A stretch of 10,350 nt of DNA, taken from assembly GCA_944351315.1 (NCBI GenBank), contig CALVPL010000041.1:1-10350 (forward strand), given 5' to 3'. This document shows, in pieces, positions 1-7,274 of the stretch. The notes below the pieces were generated by a model, which was not told the DNA's origin, did not search any database, and worked only from the letters and a program-made list of their open reading frames with translations. The translations under genes were made by a program, and so were the position numbers. Position 1 is the stretch's first letter; the number at the start of each line of letters is the position of its first letter. This DNA is from an uncultured Bacilli bacterium. GTDB lineage: Bacteria; Bacillota_I; Bacilli_A; RF39; UBA660.

Positions 1-171
1 AACTATTCCTTATTTGAATCTTCCGCTTCTAATATGCCGATTTTAAATTCTTCTTCTAATGTTTCTCATGCTTTACATGACCTTATTTACTAGCTTTTAT
101 TTGAATCCGATAAATTTAGACTCCGTCAACAATTTGAATTAGCTCTTAATTTCTTTATCCTTTTTATTTAA
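1..171 (+). pseudogene. 3' part of an unidentified reading frame with an in-frame TAG
   Basis: The frame starting at base 1 is open from the window edge to a TAG at 91-93. It then stays open with protein-like codon choice to a TAA at 169-171. The part before the TAG is Ser/Asn-rich; the part after it (starting LLFESDKFRLRQQ) looks like an amphipathic helix. The TAA lies inside the hairpin of a + strand terminator (159-180), as the stop codons of several intact genes here also do, which suggests that 171 was the original end and that TAG 91-93 interrupts it. Alternatives are that the gene simply ends at 93, or that all of this is non-coding. Codons 10-20 and 97-107 share the same 11 bases in the same frame. 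No family is recognised and the 5' part lies outside the window. Confidence 0.3.
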
Positions 172-180
172 AAGGTTTTT
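159..180 (+). terminator. Intrinsic terminator, + strand
   Basis: A CCTTTT (159-164) / AAAAGG (170-175) stem with a 5-base loop is followed by five Ts (176-180). It points rightwards and would end transcription of whatever + strand gene enters from the left edge. The stem is short and AT-rich, so it is moderate in strength. Confidence 0.45.
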
Positions 181-184
181 CCTA

Positions 185-212
185 TAAAAAAATAAGAAAA
201 AATATTCTTATT
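185..212 (-). terminator. Intrinsic terminator of the small membrane protein gene
   Basis: An 8-bp stem (191-198 with 205-212, 6-base loop) is followed on the minus strand by a run of Ts (complement of the As at 186-192). The stop codon at 208-210 lies inside the stem. All stem pairs except two are A-T, so it is weak, but its placement right at the end of the gene supports it. Confidence 0.5.
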
Positions 213-552
213 TATTTAAAACATCAAACCCTATTGGATTGTTACTAGGTGTTTGAGAACTTCCAGATGCACTCATATCTGTAATTGTATTTTGTGCAGG
301 ATTTATATTTGTGTTTATATTTTGAATTCCGCGATTTGCGTCTGTAATAGCTGTATTTAAAGATTTATGAGCTGCGGCTTTTGCCAGATCATGTATATCT
401 TTTTCTTCCGTTTTTGGTTTGACAATGGAAGACACGCCTTTTTTTTGTTCGCTTGCATCTACAAAATAACCAATAAGAGCAAAAATCAAAATAATTGCAA
501 TGACCAAAAACCACAAATAATTATTTGCTAAAAAAATTGTGAATGCTTCCAT
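208..552 (-). CDS. Small single-pass membrane protein, unknown function
   Basis: This 114-residue protein has one hydrophobic segment at about residues 10-32 (NYLWFLVIAIILIFALIGYF), followed by a Lys-rich stretch (about 36-52). The rest is a polar, Asn/Thr/Ser-rich tail. The positive-inside rule suggests a short outside N-terminus and a long cytoplasmic tail, though an uncleaved signal anchor of the other orientation cannot be excluded. The ATG at 552 is preceded by a strong AAAGGAGG site (559-566) with a 6-base gap and an extended -10 promoter (580-585). It is divergent from the ABC exporter, with about 110 bases between them, and has its own terminator overlapping the stop. I recognise no family or catalytic motif. 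The organisation of the gene argues that it is real. Confidence 0.75.
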   Translation of the reverse strand: MEAFTIFLANNYLWFLVIAIILIFALIGYFVDASEQKKGVSSIVKPKTEEKDIHDLAKAAAHKSLNTAITDANRGIQNINTNINPAQNTITDMSASGSSQTPSNNPIGFDVLNK

Positions 553-579
553 ATTTTTCCTCCTTTATTTTACATAAAT

Positions 580-589
580 ATTATAGCAT
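580..589 (-). promoter_or_regulatory. Extended -10 promoter for the small membrane protein
   Basis: On the minus strand TATAAT (585 to 580) is preceded by TGC, making an extended -10. The -35 position 17 bases upstream is only a T run (603-608). It lies back to back with the exporter promoter at 612-640. Confidence 0.6.
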
Positions 590-611
590 ATTTTGCTAAA
601 AGAAAAAAGCC

Positions 612-640
612 TTTACATTTTTATTTGGTAACTGTAAAAT
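612..640 (+). promoter_or_regulatory. Promoter of the ABC exporter
   Basis: TTTACA (612-617), a 17-base spacer and TAAAAT (635-640) give a good sigma-A-type promoter. Transcription would start near 647. This leaves only about 15 bases of leader before the ATG at 662 and argues against the upstream GTG at 653. Confidence 0.65.
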
Positions 641-661
641 TCTGTTCAGGAAGTGAGCTAT

Positions 662-2428
662 ATGTTAAAGAAAAAAAATGAAAAACATTTAACCACTATT
701 TTTGGTTATTTAAAAAAAACTTATCAATATGCAAAAAATAGCAAAAAGCATTTATTTTTCTTTTTAATAGGAAATATATTATATTGTATTATCAATGTTA
801 TTGCTCCATTATTATCAGCAAGACAAATTCTTTATTTAACAGACGAATTTTGGGAACAATTAATTTGTGTTACTTTACTTATTTTTGGTACAGAAATTTT
901 ACGAAATGTTGTAATGAATGTTAATAACTATTTTATTAATAAATACTTTTATGCAGTTAAGAAAAATATTCAACTTGATGTATCTGCTAAAATATTGCAA
1001 ATCCAAACCAGTGTTTTACAAGCAAATTCTAGTGGAACTTTTATTGAGCGGGCTGGAAATGATACCGATACTTTAGCAGATATTTTTATTCTAGGAATTG
1101 ATTACATCACTCATCTTATTTCTGTGATCGGTGTTTTGATTAGTATTTTATTTTTAAATGTCGCTATTTTCTTTCTCTATTTATTATTTATAGTTTTATT
1201 ATTTTTGGCTCAAAAGTTTGCCGCGAAAAAAATTCAAGAAAAAAATAAAATTCGCAAGAAAAAACAAGATGAAGTTTCTGGCTTTCTCAGTGAACTTGTA
1301 AGAGGTGCAAAAGATATCAAATTATTGAATGCTGAACAAAGCTTTTTAAATAAAGCAGATAAGGTTATTCAAGAGTTAGGTGAAGCTAATTATTCTTGGA
1401 CAAGAACTCGTTCTTGGTTTCGATTTTTAAATGGAAATTTACGAGACTTGCTTGATTTGGGAATTTTACTTTTAGGCATTTATTTTATTACTCGTAAGGA
1501 ACTTGAAGTTGCAACAATGTTAATTATTTTATCTTACCGTGGGCAAATTATTAGTATTTCTTCTAGTTTAGAAAGTTTTTATGATGTTATCAAACGGTTC
1601 GAATTAGCTGCAGAAAGAATTTTTGAAATTCTTGAAGGCGATAAATATCCTAAAGAAGTTTTTGGAAATACACAAATTTCTAAAATTGAAGGAAATATTT
1701 CTTTTAAAAATGTTAGTTTTGGTTATGAAGAAGATGATATGGTTTTAAAAAATATTAGTTTTCAAATTCATCCAAATGAAACCGTTTCGTTTGTTGGTAA
1801 AAGTGGAAGTGGAAAATCAACTATTTTTAATTTGATTTCCTCTTTATATCAACCGAATGCTGGTGAGATTACATTTGATGGAATTCCTTTAAAGCAATTA
1901 GATAAAACGAGTATTCGTAAAAACATATCGGTTATTAGTCAAAATCCTTATATTTTTAATATGAGTATACGTGAAAATTTTACTATCATCAAAGAAGACT
2001 TAACTGAAACTGAAATGATTGAAGCTTGTAAAATGGCTTGTTTACATGATTTTATTATGACACTTAAAAATGGATATGATACAATTGTTGGAGAAGGCGG
2101 AGTTACTTTATCGGGCGGCCAACGTCAACGACTTGCAATTGCGAGAGCTTTAATTTTAAAAACTGAAATCATTTTGTTTGATGAAGCAACGAGTGCTTTA
2201 GATAATGAGACTCAATATGAAATTCAAAAATCCATTCATAATATGCAAGGTGAATATACGATTTTGATTATCGCTCATCGTTTATCTACTGTTATTAATA
2301 GTGATCGTTTAATTTTAATTGACAACGGCAAATTGGCTGGTGAAGGTACACATCAAGAACTTTTAAAGGACAATCCTATTTACCAGAAATTATATGAACT
2401 TGAATTAAAAGAGGATGAAAAAAAGTAA
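662..2428 (+). CDS. ABC exporter, fused membrane and ATPase domains
   Basis: This half-transporter of about 588 residues carries a transmembrane domain of about six helices (residues 30-300) fused to an ATP-binding domain (about 340-588). It would work as a dimer in the cytoplasmic membrane. Visible ATPase motifs are Walker A GKSGSGKST (about 379-387), a Q-loop glutamine (about 427), signature LSGGQ (about 483-487), Walker B IILFDEATSALD (about 503-514) and the H-loop in AHRLS (about 539). The length and order match type-I exporters of the MsbA/LmrA/BmrA kind. There is no peptidase C39 domain, so it is not a self-processing bacteriocin exporter. The substrate cannot be read from the sequence. 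The ATG at 662 is preferred to the GTG at 653 because AGGAAGTGAG (648-657) is a suitable ribosome site only for the ATG. It stands alone with its own promoter and a bidirectional terminator. Confidence 0.9.
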   Translation: MLKKKNEKHLTTIFGYLKKTYQYAKNSKKHLFFFLIGNILYCIINVIAPLLSARQILYLTDEFWEQLICVTLLIFGTEILRNVVMNVNNYFINKYFYAVKKNIQLDVSAKILQIQTSVLQANSSGTFIERAGNDTDTLADIFILGIDYITHLISVIGVLISILFLNVAIFFLYLLFIVLLFLAQKFAAKKIQEKNKIRKKKQDEVSGFLSELVRGAKDIKLLNAEQSFLNKADKVIQELGEANYSWTRTRSWFRFLNGNLRDLLDLGILLLGIYFITRKELEVATMLIILSYRGQIISISSSLESFYDVIKRFELAAERIFEILEGDKYPKEVFGNTQISKIEGNISFKNVSFGYEEDDMVLKNISFQIHPNETVSFVGKSGSGKSTIFNLISSLYQPNAGEITFDGIPLKQLDKTSIRKNISVISQNPYIFNMSIRENFTIIKEDLTETEMIEACKMACLHDFIMTLKNGYDTIVGEGGVTLSGGQRQRLAIARALILKTEIILFDEATSALDNETQYEIQKSIHNMQGEYTILIIAHRLSTVINSDRLILIDNGKLAGEGTHQELLKDNPIYQKLYELELKEDEKK

Positions 2429-2454
2429 ACATTTTCTAATTGTTTACTTTTTTA
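2418..2454. terminator. Bidirectional terminator between exporter gene and smpB
   Basis: An 11-bp perfect stem (2421-2431 with 2441-2451) has a 9-base loop and is flanked by As on the left and Ts on the right, so it can terminate both strands. The exporter stop (2426-2428) lies in the left arm and the smpB stop (2452-2454) immediately follows the right arm. It serves the two convergent genes. Confidence 0.85.
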
Positions 2455-2880
2455 ATAATATTGTTTTGCTTCTCTTTCTAAATCTCTTTTCTTAATACTT
2501 TCACGTTTATCATATAGTTTTTTTCCTTTACCAATTCCGATTAAAAGTTTTGCTTTATTATTTTTTATATACATTTTTAGAGGAATAATACTTACTCCTT
2601 CTTTTTCTTTGGCTTCTTTTAATCTTTTTATTTCTTCTTTATGTAATAATAATTTTCTAGTTCTTCTTTCTTCGTGATTGAAAATATTTCCTTCTTCATA
2701 TTTGGCAATGTAGATGTTTAAAGCAAAAGCTTCATTATTTTTTATTGTTATAAAACTATCTTTTAAATCAACCGATCCTTTTCGAACACTTTTAATTTCA
2801 GTACCGACTAGTTCAATTCCTGCCTCATATTCTTTTAAAATTTCGTAATCAAAATACGCTTTTTTATTTTTAACTTCCAT
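2452..2880 (-). CDS. smpB: SsrA-binding protein SmpB
   Basis: SmpB binds tmRNA and delivers it to ribosomes stalled without a stop codon, starting trans-translation. The protein has about 142 residues, close to the usual 150. Family hallmarks visible are the N-terminal KKAYFDYEI segment, the GIELVGTEIKSVR strand, the KLLLHKEEI stretch and the basic C-terminal tail GKGKKLYDKRESIKKRD, which in SmpB enters the decoding centre. The start at 2880 has GGAGG seven bases upstream; the in-frame ATG seven codons earlier lies inside rnr without such a site. The start codon overlaps the end of rnr by 11 bases, so the two are translationally coupled, which fits RNase R acting with tmRNA-SmpB. tmRNA itself is not in this window. 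Confidence 0.95.
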   Translation of the reverse strand: MEVKNKKAYFDYEILKEYEAGIELVGTEIKSVRKGSVDLKDSFITIKNNEAFALNIYIAKYEEGNIFNHEERRTRKLLLHKEEIKRLKEAKEKEGVSIIPLKMYIKNNKAKLLIGIGKGKKLYDKRESIKKRDLEREAKQYY

Positions 2881-4975
2881 TTTGATCCTCCACAATTTCA
2901 AAATCTATTAAAGACGTCTCTTTGCTTGCATTAATACAACGAACATAAACTTTATCACCAATTCGATAAGTTTTCTTTGTTGATTTTCCTATTAACGAAA
3001 GTAAATCTGGAACATATTCATAATAATCCCCTTTTAAGTTATTGACGTGAACTAGACCTTCTACTAAGTTATCTAATTCCACATAAAAACCATAGCTGGT
3101 AACAGAATCAATAATCGCATTATAACACTCGCCAATATGACTTTCCATATATTCTGCCATTTTCATGTCGGCTACATCTCTTTCAGCTTCTTGAGAAGCC
3201 ACTTCTCTTTCAGATGAATGTTCGGCAATTGTTACTAAATTGTTGTTTAAATAATCGATAGTTTGCATTGAAAAATCTTTTTCAACTAAATATTTTTTTA
3301 ATAAGCGATGAACTGTTAAATCTGGAAATCTTCTGATCGGACTTGTGAAATGAGTATAAGCTTTTGAAGCTAAACCAAAGTGTCCGGTATTTTCTTTTGA
3401 ATATTCAGCTTTTTTCATACTTCTTAAAAGCATTGAAGAAAGTATAGCAAATTCTGGTTTATCATCTAATTCTTTTAGGATGTTTTGCATAGTTTTTGGA
3501 TTTAAATCAATTACTCTTGTTTCAAGTTGATAACCTAATAATTTTAGCAAACTGACGAAATCATCAATTTTTTCTGATTTTGGTTCACCATGAACACGGT
3601 AGATGAATGGAAGATCCATATTATAGATATGGCTTGCAACAGTTTCATTCGCGGCAATCATAAAATCTTCAATCATCTTCTCGCCATCTTCTCTTACAAC
3701 TTTTACAACATCAATAGCTTTTCCATTTTCATCTTGAATGATTTCTGGTTCACTTAAATTAAAGTCAATATACCCACGAGCAATTTTTTCTTTTCGTAAA
3801 ATGTGAGCAAGTTCATTCATTTCTTTTAAAGTGTTTACAAATGGAGCATATTCTGGATCCACTATATCTCGCATCAAAATGTTGTTAACTTTAGAATAAG
3901 TCATTTTTTTAGAACTTTTTATATAAGATTCGAAGATGTCATAATCAATAATTTTTCCAGCTGGACTAATTTTCATAACGCATGACATGGTTAGTCTTAT
4001 TACTCCTTCATTTAAGGAACAAATTCCATTGGATAGTTTGTGAGGAAGCATTGGAATAACCGTATTAGCTAAGTAGTTTGATGTTCCTCTTTCATAAGCG
4101 GCATCCCCTAAAGCGGTATTTTCTTTTACATAATTTGAAACATCGGCGATATGGACACCTAAAATATAGTTTTCGCCTTCTTTCATTAGACTTATAGCAT
4201 CATCAATATCTTTGGTATGATCTCCATCGATGGTAAATATTTGCCAACTTGTTAAGTCTTTACGGTTTAGAAGTTCACTTTCTTTTACTTCAGTCGGAAT
4301 ATCTTCTAGTTCTTGTTCGACTTCAGCTCCAAAATCTGGATCAATTTGATATTTATAGGCTATGCTTAAAATATCCATTCCCGGATCATCTTTATGGCCC
4401 AAAATTTTAATGATTTGAGCAAGATATCTTTTTTTTCCTAATTCTTTTACTAGTTTTATAAGAACTTTATGTCCTGGCACACAATTTTTTAAAGAATCCT
4501 TATCAATTTTTAATTCTAAATCCAATTTTTCTTCATCTAGTTTGACACTTAATCCTTTTTTGGTTTCAATAATCTCTCCTACTAAATTGTGTAAATCTCT
4601 TTTAATTACACGAATAATGTGTCCTTCTGGTTTGACACCTTTTCTTGTAACTTCAGCTAATACGATATCATCTTGAATCGCTCCATTTATATCTTCTTTA
4701 CCAATGTATAAATCGTCTTCTTTATTTAAAATAACAAATCCAAATCCTTTTTTATTTGCAGAAAACTTTCCTATTTTTAAACTCGGACAATTTTTTAAAA
4801 GAATGTATTTATCTTTTTTGGTTTTAAAAACAAGATACTCATTTACTAATTCATCAAGAACGTCTGATAATTCTTTCAACTCTTCAGCTGTTGTAAGCCC
4901 CATCATATCATTGATTGCAATTAAATCTTTTGCTTCATAGACATTTTCTAATAGCTTTAATACTTGTTCTTTCAT
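2870..4975 (-). CDS. rnr: Ribonuclease R (RNB-family 3'-5' exoribonuclease)
   Basis: This 701-residue processive 3'-5' exoribonuclease degrades structured RNA and, with tmRNA-SmpB, non-stop mRNAs. The order is an N-terminal winged-helix-like region (1-60), a cold-shock/OB domain (about 66-125, KIGKFSANKKGFGFV), a second OB region, the RNB catalytic domain (about 240-570) and an S1 domain (about 618-695). The four metal-binding aspartates are in TIDGDHTKDIDDA at 250, 256, 258 and 259, with the spacing of E. coli RNase R (272, 278, 280, 281). The conserved FTSPIRRFPDLTVHR motif is present. There is no long Lys-rich tail after S1, as expected for a compact Gram-positive-type enzyme. The start has AGGTGAT (4981-4987) and its own promoter. 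It is followed by an overlapping smpB and preceded by secG, a standard Bacillota order. Confidence 0.95.
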   Translation of the reverse strand: MKEQVLKLLENVYEAKDLIAINDMMGLTTAEELKELSDVLDELVNEYLVFKTKKDKYILLKNCPSLKIGKFSANKKGFGFVILNKEDDLYIGKEDINGAIQDDIVLAEVTRKGVKPEGHIIRVIKRDLHNLVGEIIETKKGLSVKLDEEKLDLELKIDKDSLKNCVPGHKVLIKLVKELGKKRYLAQIIKILGHKDDPGMDILSIAYKYQIDPDFGAEVEQELEDIPTEVKESELLNRKDLTSWQIFTIDGDHTKDIDDAISLMKEGENYILGVHIADVSNYVKENTALGDAAYERGTSNYLANTVIPMLPHKLSNGICSLNEGVIRLTMSCVMKISPAGKIIDYDIFESYIKSSKKMTYSKVNNILMRDIVDPEYAPFVNTLKEMNELAHILRKEKIARGYIDFNLSEPEIIQDENGKAIDVVKVVREDGEKMIEDFMIAANETVASHIYNMDLPFIYRVHGEPKSEKIDDFVSLLKLLGYQLETRVIDLNPKTMQNILKELDDKPEFAILSSMLLRSMKKAEYSKENTGHFGLASKAYTHFTSPIRRFPDLTVHRLLKKYLVEKDFSMQTIDYLNNNLVTIAEHSSEREVASQEAERDVADMKMAEYMESHIGECYNAIIDSVTSYGFYVELDNLVEGLVHVNNLKGDYYEYVPDLLSLIGKSTKKTYRIGDKVYVRCINASKETSLIDFEIVEDQNGS

Positions 4976-4993
4976 AAGTTATCACCTAATACT

Positions 4994-5022
4994 ATTATAG
5001 CCTTATCTTTTATTCCATACAA
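4994..5022 (-). promoter_or_regulatory. Promoter of rnr-smpB
   Basis: On the minus strand TTGTAT (5022 to 5017), 17 bases and a perfect TATAAT (4999 to 4994) give a start near 4987, a few bases before the ribosome site and the ATG at 4975. The -35 is weak (3 of 6). It lies between the secG terminator and rnr, so rnr need not depend on secG transcription. Confidence 0.6.
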
Positions 5023-5043
5023 GAATAGGAAGAAATACTTTAC

Positions 5044-5074
5044 AAAAAAAGCCACCTAAATGGTCGCTTTTTTT
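5044..5074 (-). terminator. Intrinsic terminator of secG
   Basis: A stem of 5044-5056 with 5062-5074 (AAAAAAAGC-ACC type arms with one mismatch, 5-base loop) ends on the minus strand in seven Ts. It begins at the secG stop codon. It separates secG from rnr, although leaky read-through is possible. Confidence 0.75.
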
Positions 5075-5300
5075 ACATCAAGAATAAAACTAATGAGATA
5101 AGAACGAATGCTGCTCCTAAAACTGCAGTTAAACGAGTTATGAATAGTTCCATACCACGTTCTTTTACTACACCAAACAATCTTTCATTCCCGCCAGTAA
5201 TGATTTGACCAGCATCACTTGCTTTATTTCCTTGTAATAATACCAATCCGATAAGTAGTACAGATATAATTAATAAAATTGTTTCTAAAATTTCTGCCAT
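5073..5300 (-). CDS. secG: Preprotein translocase subunit SecG
   Basis: SecG is the small accessory subunit of the SecYEG channel and assists SecA-driven export. The 75-residue product has the family's two helices (about 5-22 and 55-74) and the conserved LVLLQGNKASDAG turn after helix 1, followed by a Gly/Asn linker (IITGGNERLFG). The length matches Bacillota SecG (about 75-80). The ATG at 5300 is chosen because GGAGG sits eight bases upstream. An in-frame TTG five codons earlier overlaps that ribosome site and is unlikely. It lies just upstream of rnr-smpB, as in many Bacillota, but has its own terminator here. Confidence 0.93.
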   Translation of the reverse strand: MAEILETILLIISVLLIGLVLLQGNKASDAGQIITGGNERLFGVVKERGMELFITRLTAVLGAAFVLISLVLFLM

Positions 5301-5324
5301 TTCTATTGCCTCCAATTCGTTACT

Positions 5325-5353
5325 AATTTACCATAAAATCAGGAAAATAGCAA
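5325..5353 (-). promoter_or_regulatory. Promoter of secG
   Basis: On the minus strand TTGCTA (5353 to 5348), a 17-base spacer and TAAATT (5330 to 5325) preceded by TGG (extended -10). It lies in the 55-base gap after the thyX-like gene, where no terminator is seen, so secG may also receive read-through. Confidence 0.5.
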
Positions 5354-5355
5354 CA

Positions 5356-6546
5356 TTATATTTTTCTGGTAAGCTTTATTCCTTCTTTAAATCCACATGG
5401 ATTCGTACAATTATAGCCAGATAAACAACGAGCTCCGACATTCATTTTTTCTAATTCAGTTAAAATTGGTTGGATTCGGCTATCTTTTTCTGCTTTTAAA
5501 GCCTCAATATATTTTTCTAATGTTTTCTTACACTGCATAGAAGTTTCTAATTGGGCTGCGGTACAGAGTCTTTCTTGTAATTTTAAAATAAAATTTTCAT
5601 AAGTACCCGTTTCATTTACATTCACTAAAGTTCCTTGAGGAATAATTTTTAATAAATCGTGCAAATAATACATATCGTTTAACCATATTTTTTTTAAGTT
5701 TTCATTCTCAGATATAATTGGTGGAATATAAAAGTTTTCAACTTCTGGATAACTGATCGTATAGTATAAAGTTCTATGTCTTTGCTGTTGGGCAACTTCG
5801 GCAAAAGATGCTTGATAATTTGTACTATATGTTCTCCCAAATTGTTCTGGATAATCATTGTTTTCTACTATTAAACTAAATTTTCGATGACGATAGTCTT
5901 TTATATCTTTCGTAATGAACCCGGTTTTTTCTAGTTCAGTGGCAAAATCTTCAACACTCGGCTTTATAGCTTCTATTAATTTATTGTTGCTTTTGTCTTC
6001 TAATAATTTTAAGCAAAAATCATAAATATAATTTAATTGTCTAAATGAGGTTGTATACTCAAATTTTGTTGGAGTTAAAACTGAGATGAAATACCGAGCA
6101 TTTTCCATAGCTAATTTATGAATTCTTTTATCATCCAAATATTTTTCATTAGGATAAATTCTTTTTATTTCTTGTTCTAAAATACTTATCCATTTTTCAT
6201 ATATCATTAGTTCTTCTTTTGTTGGCATCATTTTTGTGTAACGAGCAGATTTTTCACTCGTATTATATTCATGCTCGTTATTTAGTAACATGGCAAGTAA
6301 TTTGGGTACTCCTGAAATATATAAGGAAATATGTCCATGCCCGAAGACACTATGGTGATTATTTATTTTGTTTCCTTCAATTCTAATTTTTGTTTTGTTG
6401 TAATCCTCATGAATAATTTCTTTCCAATCTTTTTGAGTGTAACAAATGTTGGCACTGTAGCCTCCTGTTAATTCTAGATTTTCTTTTGATGTTGTTTTAA
6501 TCACTTCTTCATCTTTCGATGTAATAGCTACTACGTCTATTTTCAT
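5356..6546 (-). CDS. Tandem ThyX-like (FAD-dependent thymidylate synthase family) protein
   Basis: ThyX makes dTMP from dUMP using FAD, NADPH and methylene-tetrahydrofolate. This 396-residue protein is nearly twice the usual 220-250 and reads as two ThyX-like modules plus a C-terminal extension. Module 1 (about 1-200) has HHSVFGH (64-70), a degenerate signature ending SEKSARYTK (97-105) and an ARYF..LTPT..Y..SFRQ region (150-169). Module 2 (about 205-350) has the RHR triplet (256-258, QQQRHRTLYY) and the R..xAAQLE element (326-334). Thus the canonical RHR-x7-S-x-RY signature is split, with the RHR half in module 2 and the S-x-RY half in module 1. The tail has Cys374, Cys380 and Cys384. The start has an AAGGGA site and an extended -10 promoter. 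It may be an active pseudo-dimeric ThyX or a diverged relative; catalysis is not proven. Confidence 0.75.
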   Translation of the reverse strand: MKIDVVAITSKDEEVIKTTSKENLELTGGYSANICYTQKDWKEIIHEDYNKTKIRIEGNKINNHHSVFGHGHISLYISGVPKLLAMLLNNEHEYNTSEKSARYTKMMPTKEELMIYEKWISILEQEIKRIYPNEKYLDDKRIHKLAMENARYFISVLTPTKFEYTTSFRQLNYIYDFCLKLLEDKSNNKLIEAIKPSVEDFATELEKTGFITKDIKDYRHRKFSLIVENNDYPEQFGRTYSTNYQASFAEVAQQQRHRTLYYTISYPEVENFYIPPIISENENLKKIWLNDMYYLHDLLKIIPQGTLVNVNETGTYENFILKLQERLCTAAQLETSMQCKKTLEKYIEALKAEKDSRIQPILTELEKMNVGARCLSGYNCTNPCGFKEGIKLTRKI

Positions 6547-6582
6547 TTTTCTTTCCCTTCTACCCTTTGTATTCTTTTGTTT

Positions 6583-6591
6583 ATTGTATCA
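6583..6591 (-). promoter_or_regulatory. Extended -10 promoter of the ThyX-like gene
   Basis: On the minus strand TACAAT (6588 to 6583) is preceded by TGA. The -35 region falls in a T run (6606-6611) with no good hexamer. The distance to the ATG at 6546 is about 30 bases. Confidence 0.45.
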
Positions 6592-6603
6592 TAGCTTTAG
6601 GAG

Positions 6604-6622
6604 AAAAAAAATATTATTTTTT
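6604..6622 (-). terminator. Weak A/T-only terminator after engB
   Basis: A 7-bp stem of only A-T pairs (6606-6612 with 6616-6622) is followed on the minus strand by further Ts. It is 10 bases past the engB stop. The absence of G-C pairs makes real termination doubtful. Confidence 0.3.
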
Positions 6623-6631
6623 AAATGCTTC

Positions 6632-7219
6632 TTATTCTTTAGATATATTTTTGGAAATTATTTTATATACTTCTTCTCTTCCTTTTTTAGTAGTTGAAGA
6701 AAATCTAATAAAATCTTGTTCTTCAATTTTTAGAGCCTCTTTAATAAGTTTATCTTGTTTTGCTCTTCCAGATGCTCCGACTTTATCGTACTTTGTCGCG
6801 ATGATCGTAATTGGAATGTTGTAATATTTTAAAAAGTTATACATTAAAATATCATCTTCTGTTGGTTTATGACGATAGTCAATTAACATAAATACATGAG
6901 ATAAATTTTCTCTCTTTTTTAAGTACTCTTCAATCATTAACCCTATTTTACGATCGCTTTCTTTAGATAATTTTGTATATCCATAACCTGGAACATCTAC
7001 TAAAAAGAATTGTTCATTGACTAAATAAAAATTTAATGTTTGAGTTTTTCCTGGTTTACTTGAAGTTCTCGCAAAATTTTTACGACAAATTAAAGCATTT
7101 ATAAAGCTTGATTTTCCAACATTACTTCTTCCTACTAACAAAAATTCGGGTAGTATTTCTGTAGGATACTGACTTTCTCTAACCGCGATGTTTTTTAATT
7201 CTACGGATTCAATTTTCAT
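6632..7219 (-). CDS. engB: Ribosome biogenesis GTP-binding protein EngB/YsxC
   Basis: EngB (YsxC in Bacillus, YihA in E. coli) is a small cytoplasmic GTPase needed for assembly of the 50S ribosomal subunit. The 195-residue product matches the family length of about 195-210 and shows all G motifs: G1 GRSNVGKSS (30-38), G2 Thr in GKTQTLN (57-63), G3 DVPGYGY (75-81), G4 TKYD (142-145) and G5 SST (174-176). The GYGY-x-K continuation after G3 is typical of this family. The start at 7219 has AGGTGA (7226-7231) six bases upstream and a good promoter behind that. It often follows lon or clpX in Bacillota; here neither is adjacent. Confidence 0.95.
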   Translation of the reverse strand: MKIESVELKNIAVRESQYPTEILPEFLLVGRSNVGKSSFINALICRKNFARTSSKPGKTQTLNFYLVNEQFFLVDVPGYGYTKLSKESDRKIGLMIEEYLKKRENLSHVFMLIDYRHKPTEDDILMYNFLKYYNIPITIIATKYDKVGASGRAKQDKLIKEALKIEEQDFIRFSSTTKKGREEVYKIISKNISKE

Positions 7220-7240
7220 ATTCTCTCACCTATTGAGGTT

Positions 7241-7269
7241 ATTATATGATACTTTTAATATTTTTGCAA
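7241..7269 (-). promoter_or_regulatory. Promoter of engB
   Basis: On the minus strand TTGCAA (7269 to 7264), a 17-base spacer and a perfect TATAAT (7246 to 7241). The start would be near 7234, directly before the AGGTGA site. Confidence 0.7.
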
Positions 7270-7274
7270 ATTTT

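Noticed and set aside
1..180. CRISPR or tandem repeat array based on the repeated TTATTTGAATC
   Set aside because: There are only two copies of 11 bases, 87 bases apart and in one reading frame, which is not an array.
653..661. GTG at 653 as start of the ABC exporter
   Set aside because: The only ribosome site overlaps this GTG, and the predicted transcript start is just six bases before it; the ATG at 662 fits better.
2881..2901. Upstream ATG for smpB at 2901
   Set aside because: It lies within rnr with no ribosome site of its own, and the seven extra residues are not part of the SmpB family start.
4704..4940. 78-codon + strand reading frame inside rnr
   Set aside because: It is antisense to the well-supported N-terminal domains of RNase R, has no ribosome site and no family resemblance.
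6567..6824. 85-codon + strand reading frame over the end of engB
   Set aside because: It is antisense to the G4/G5 part of EngB and its apparent hydrophobicity is the shadow of AT-rich codons on the other strand.
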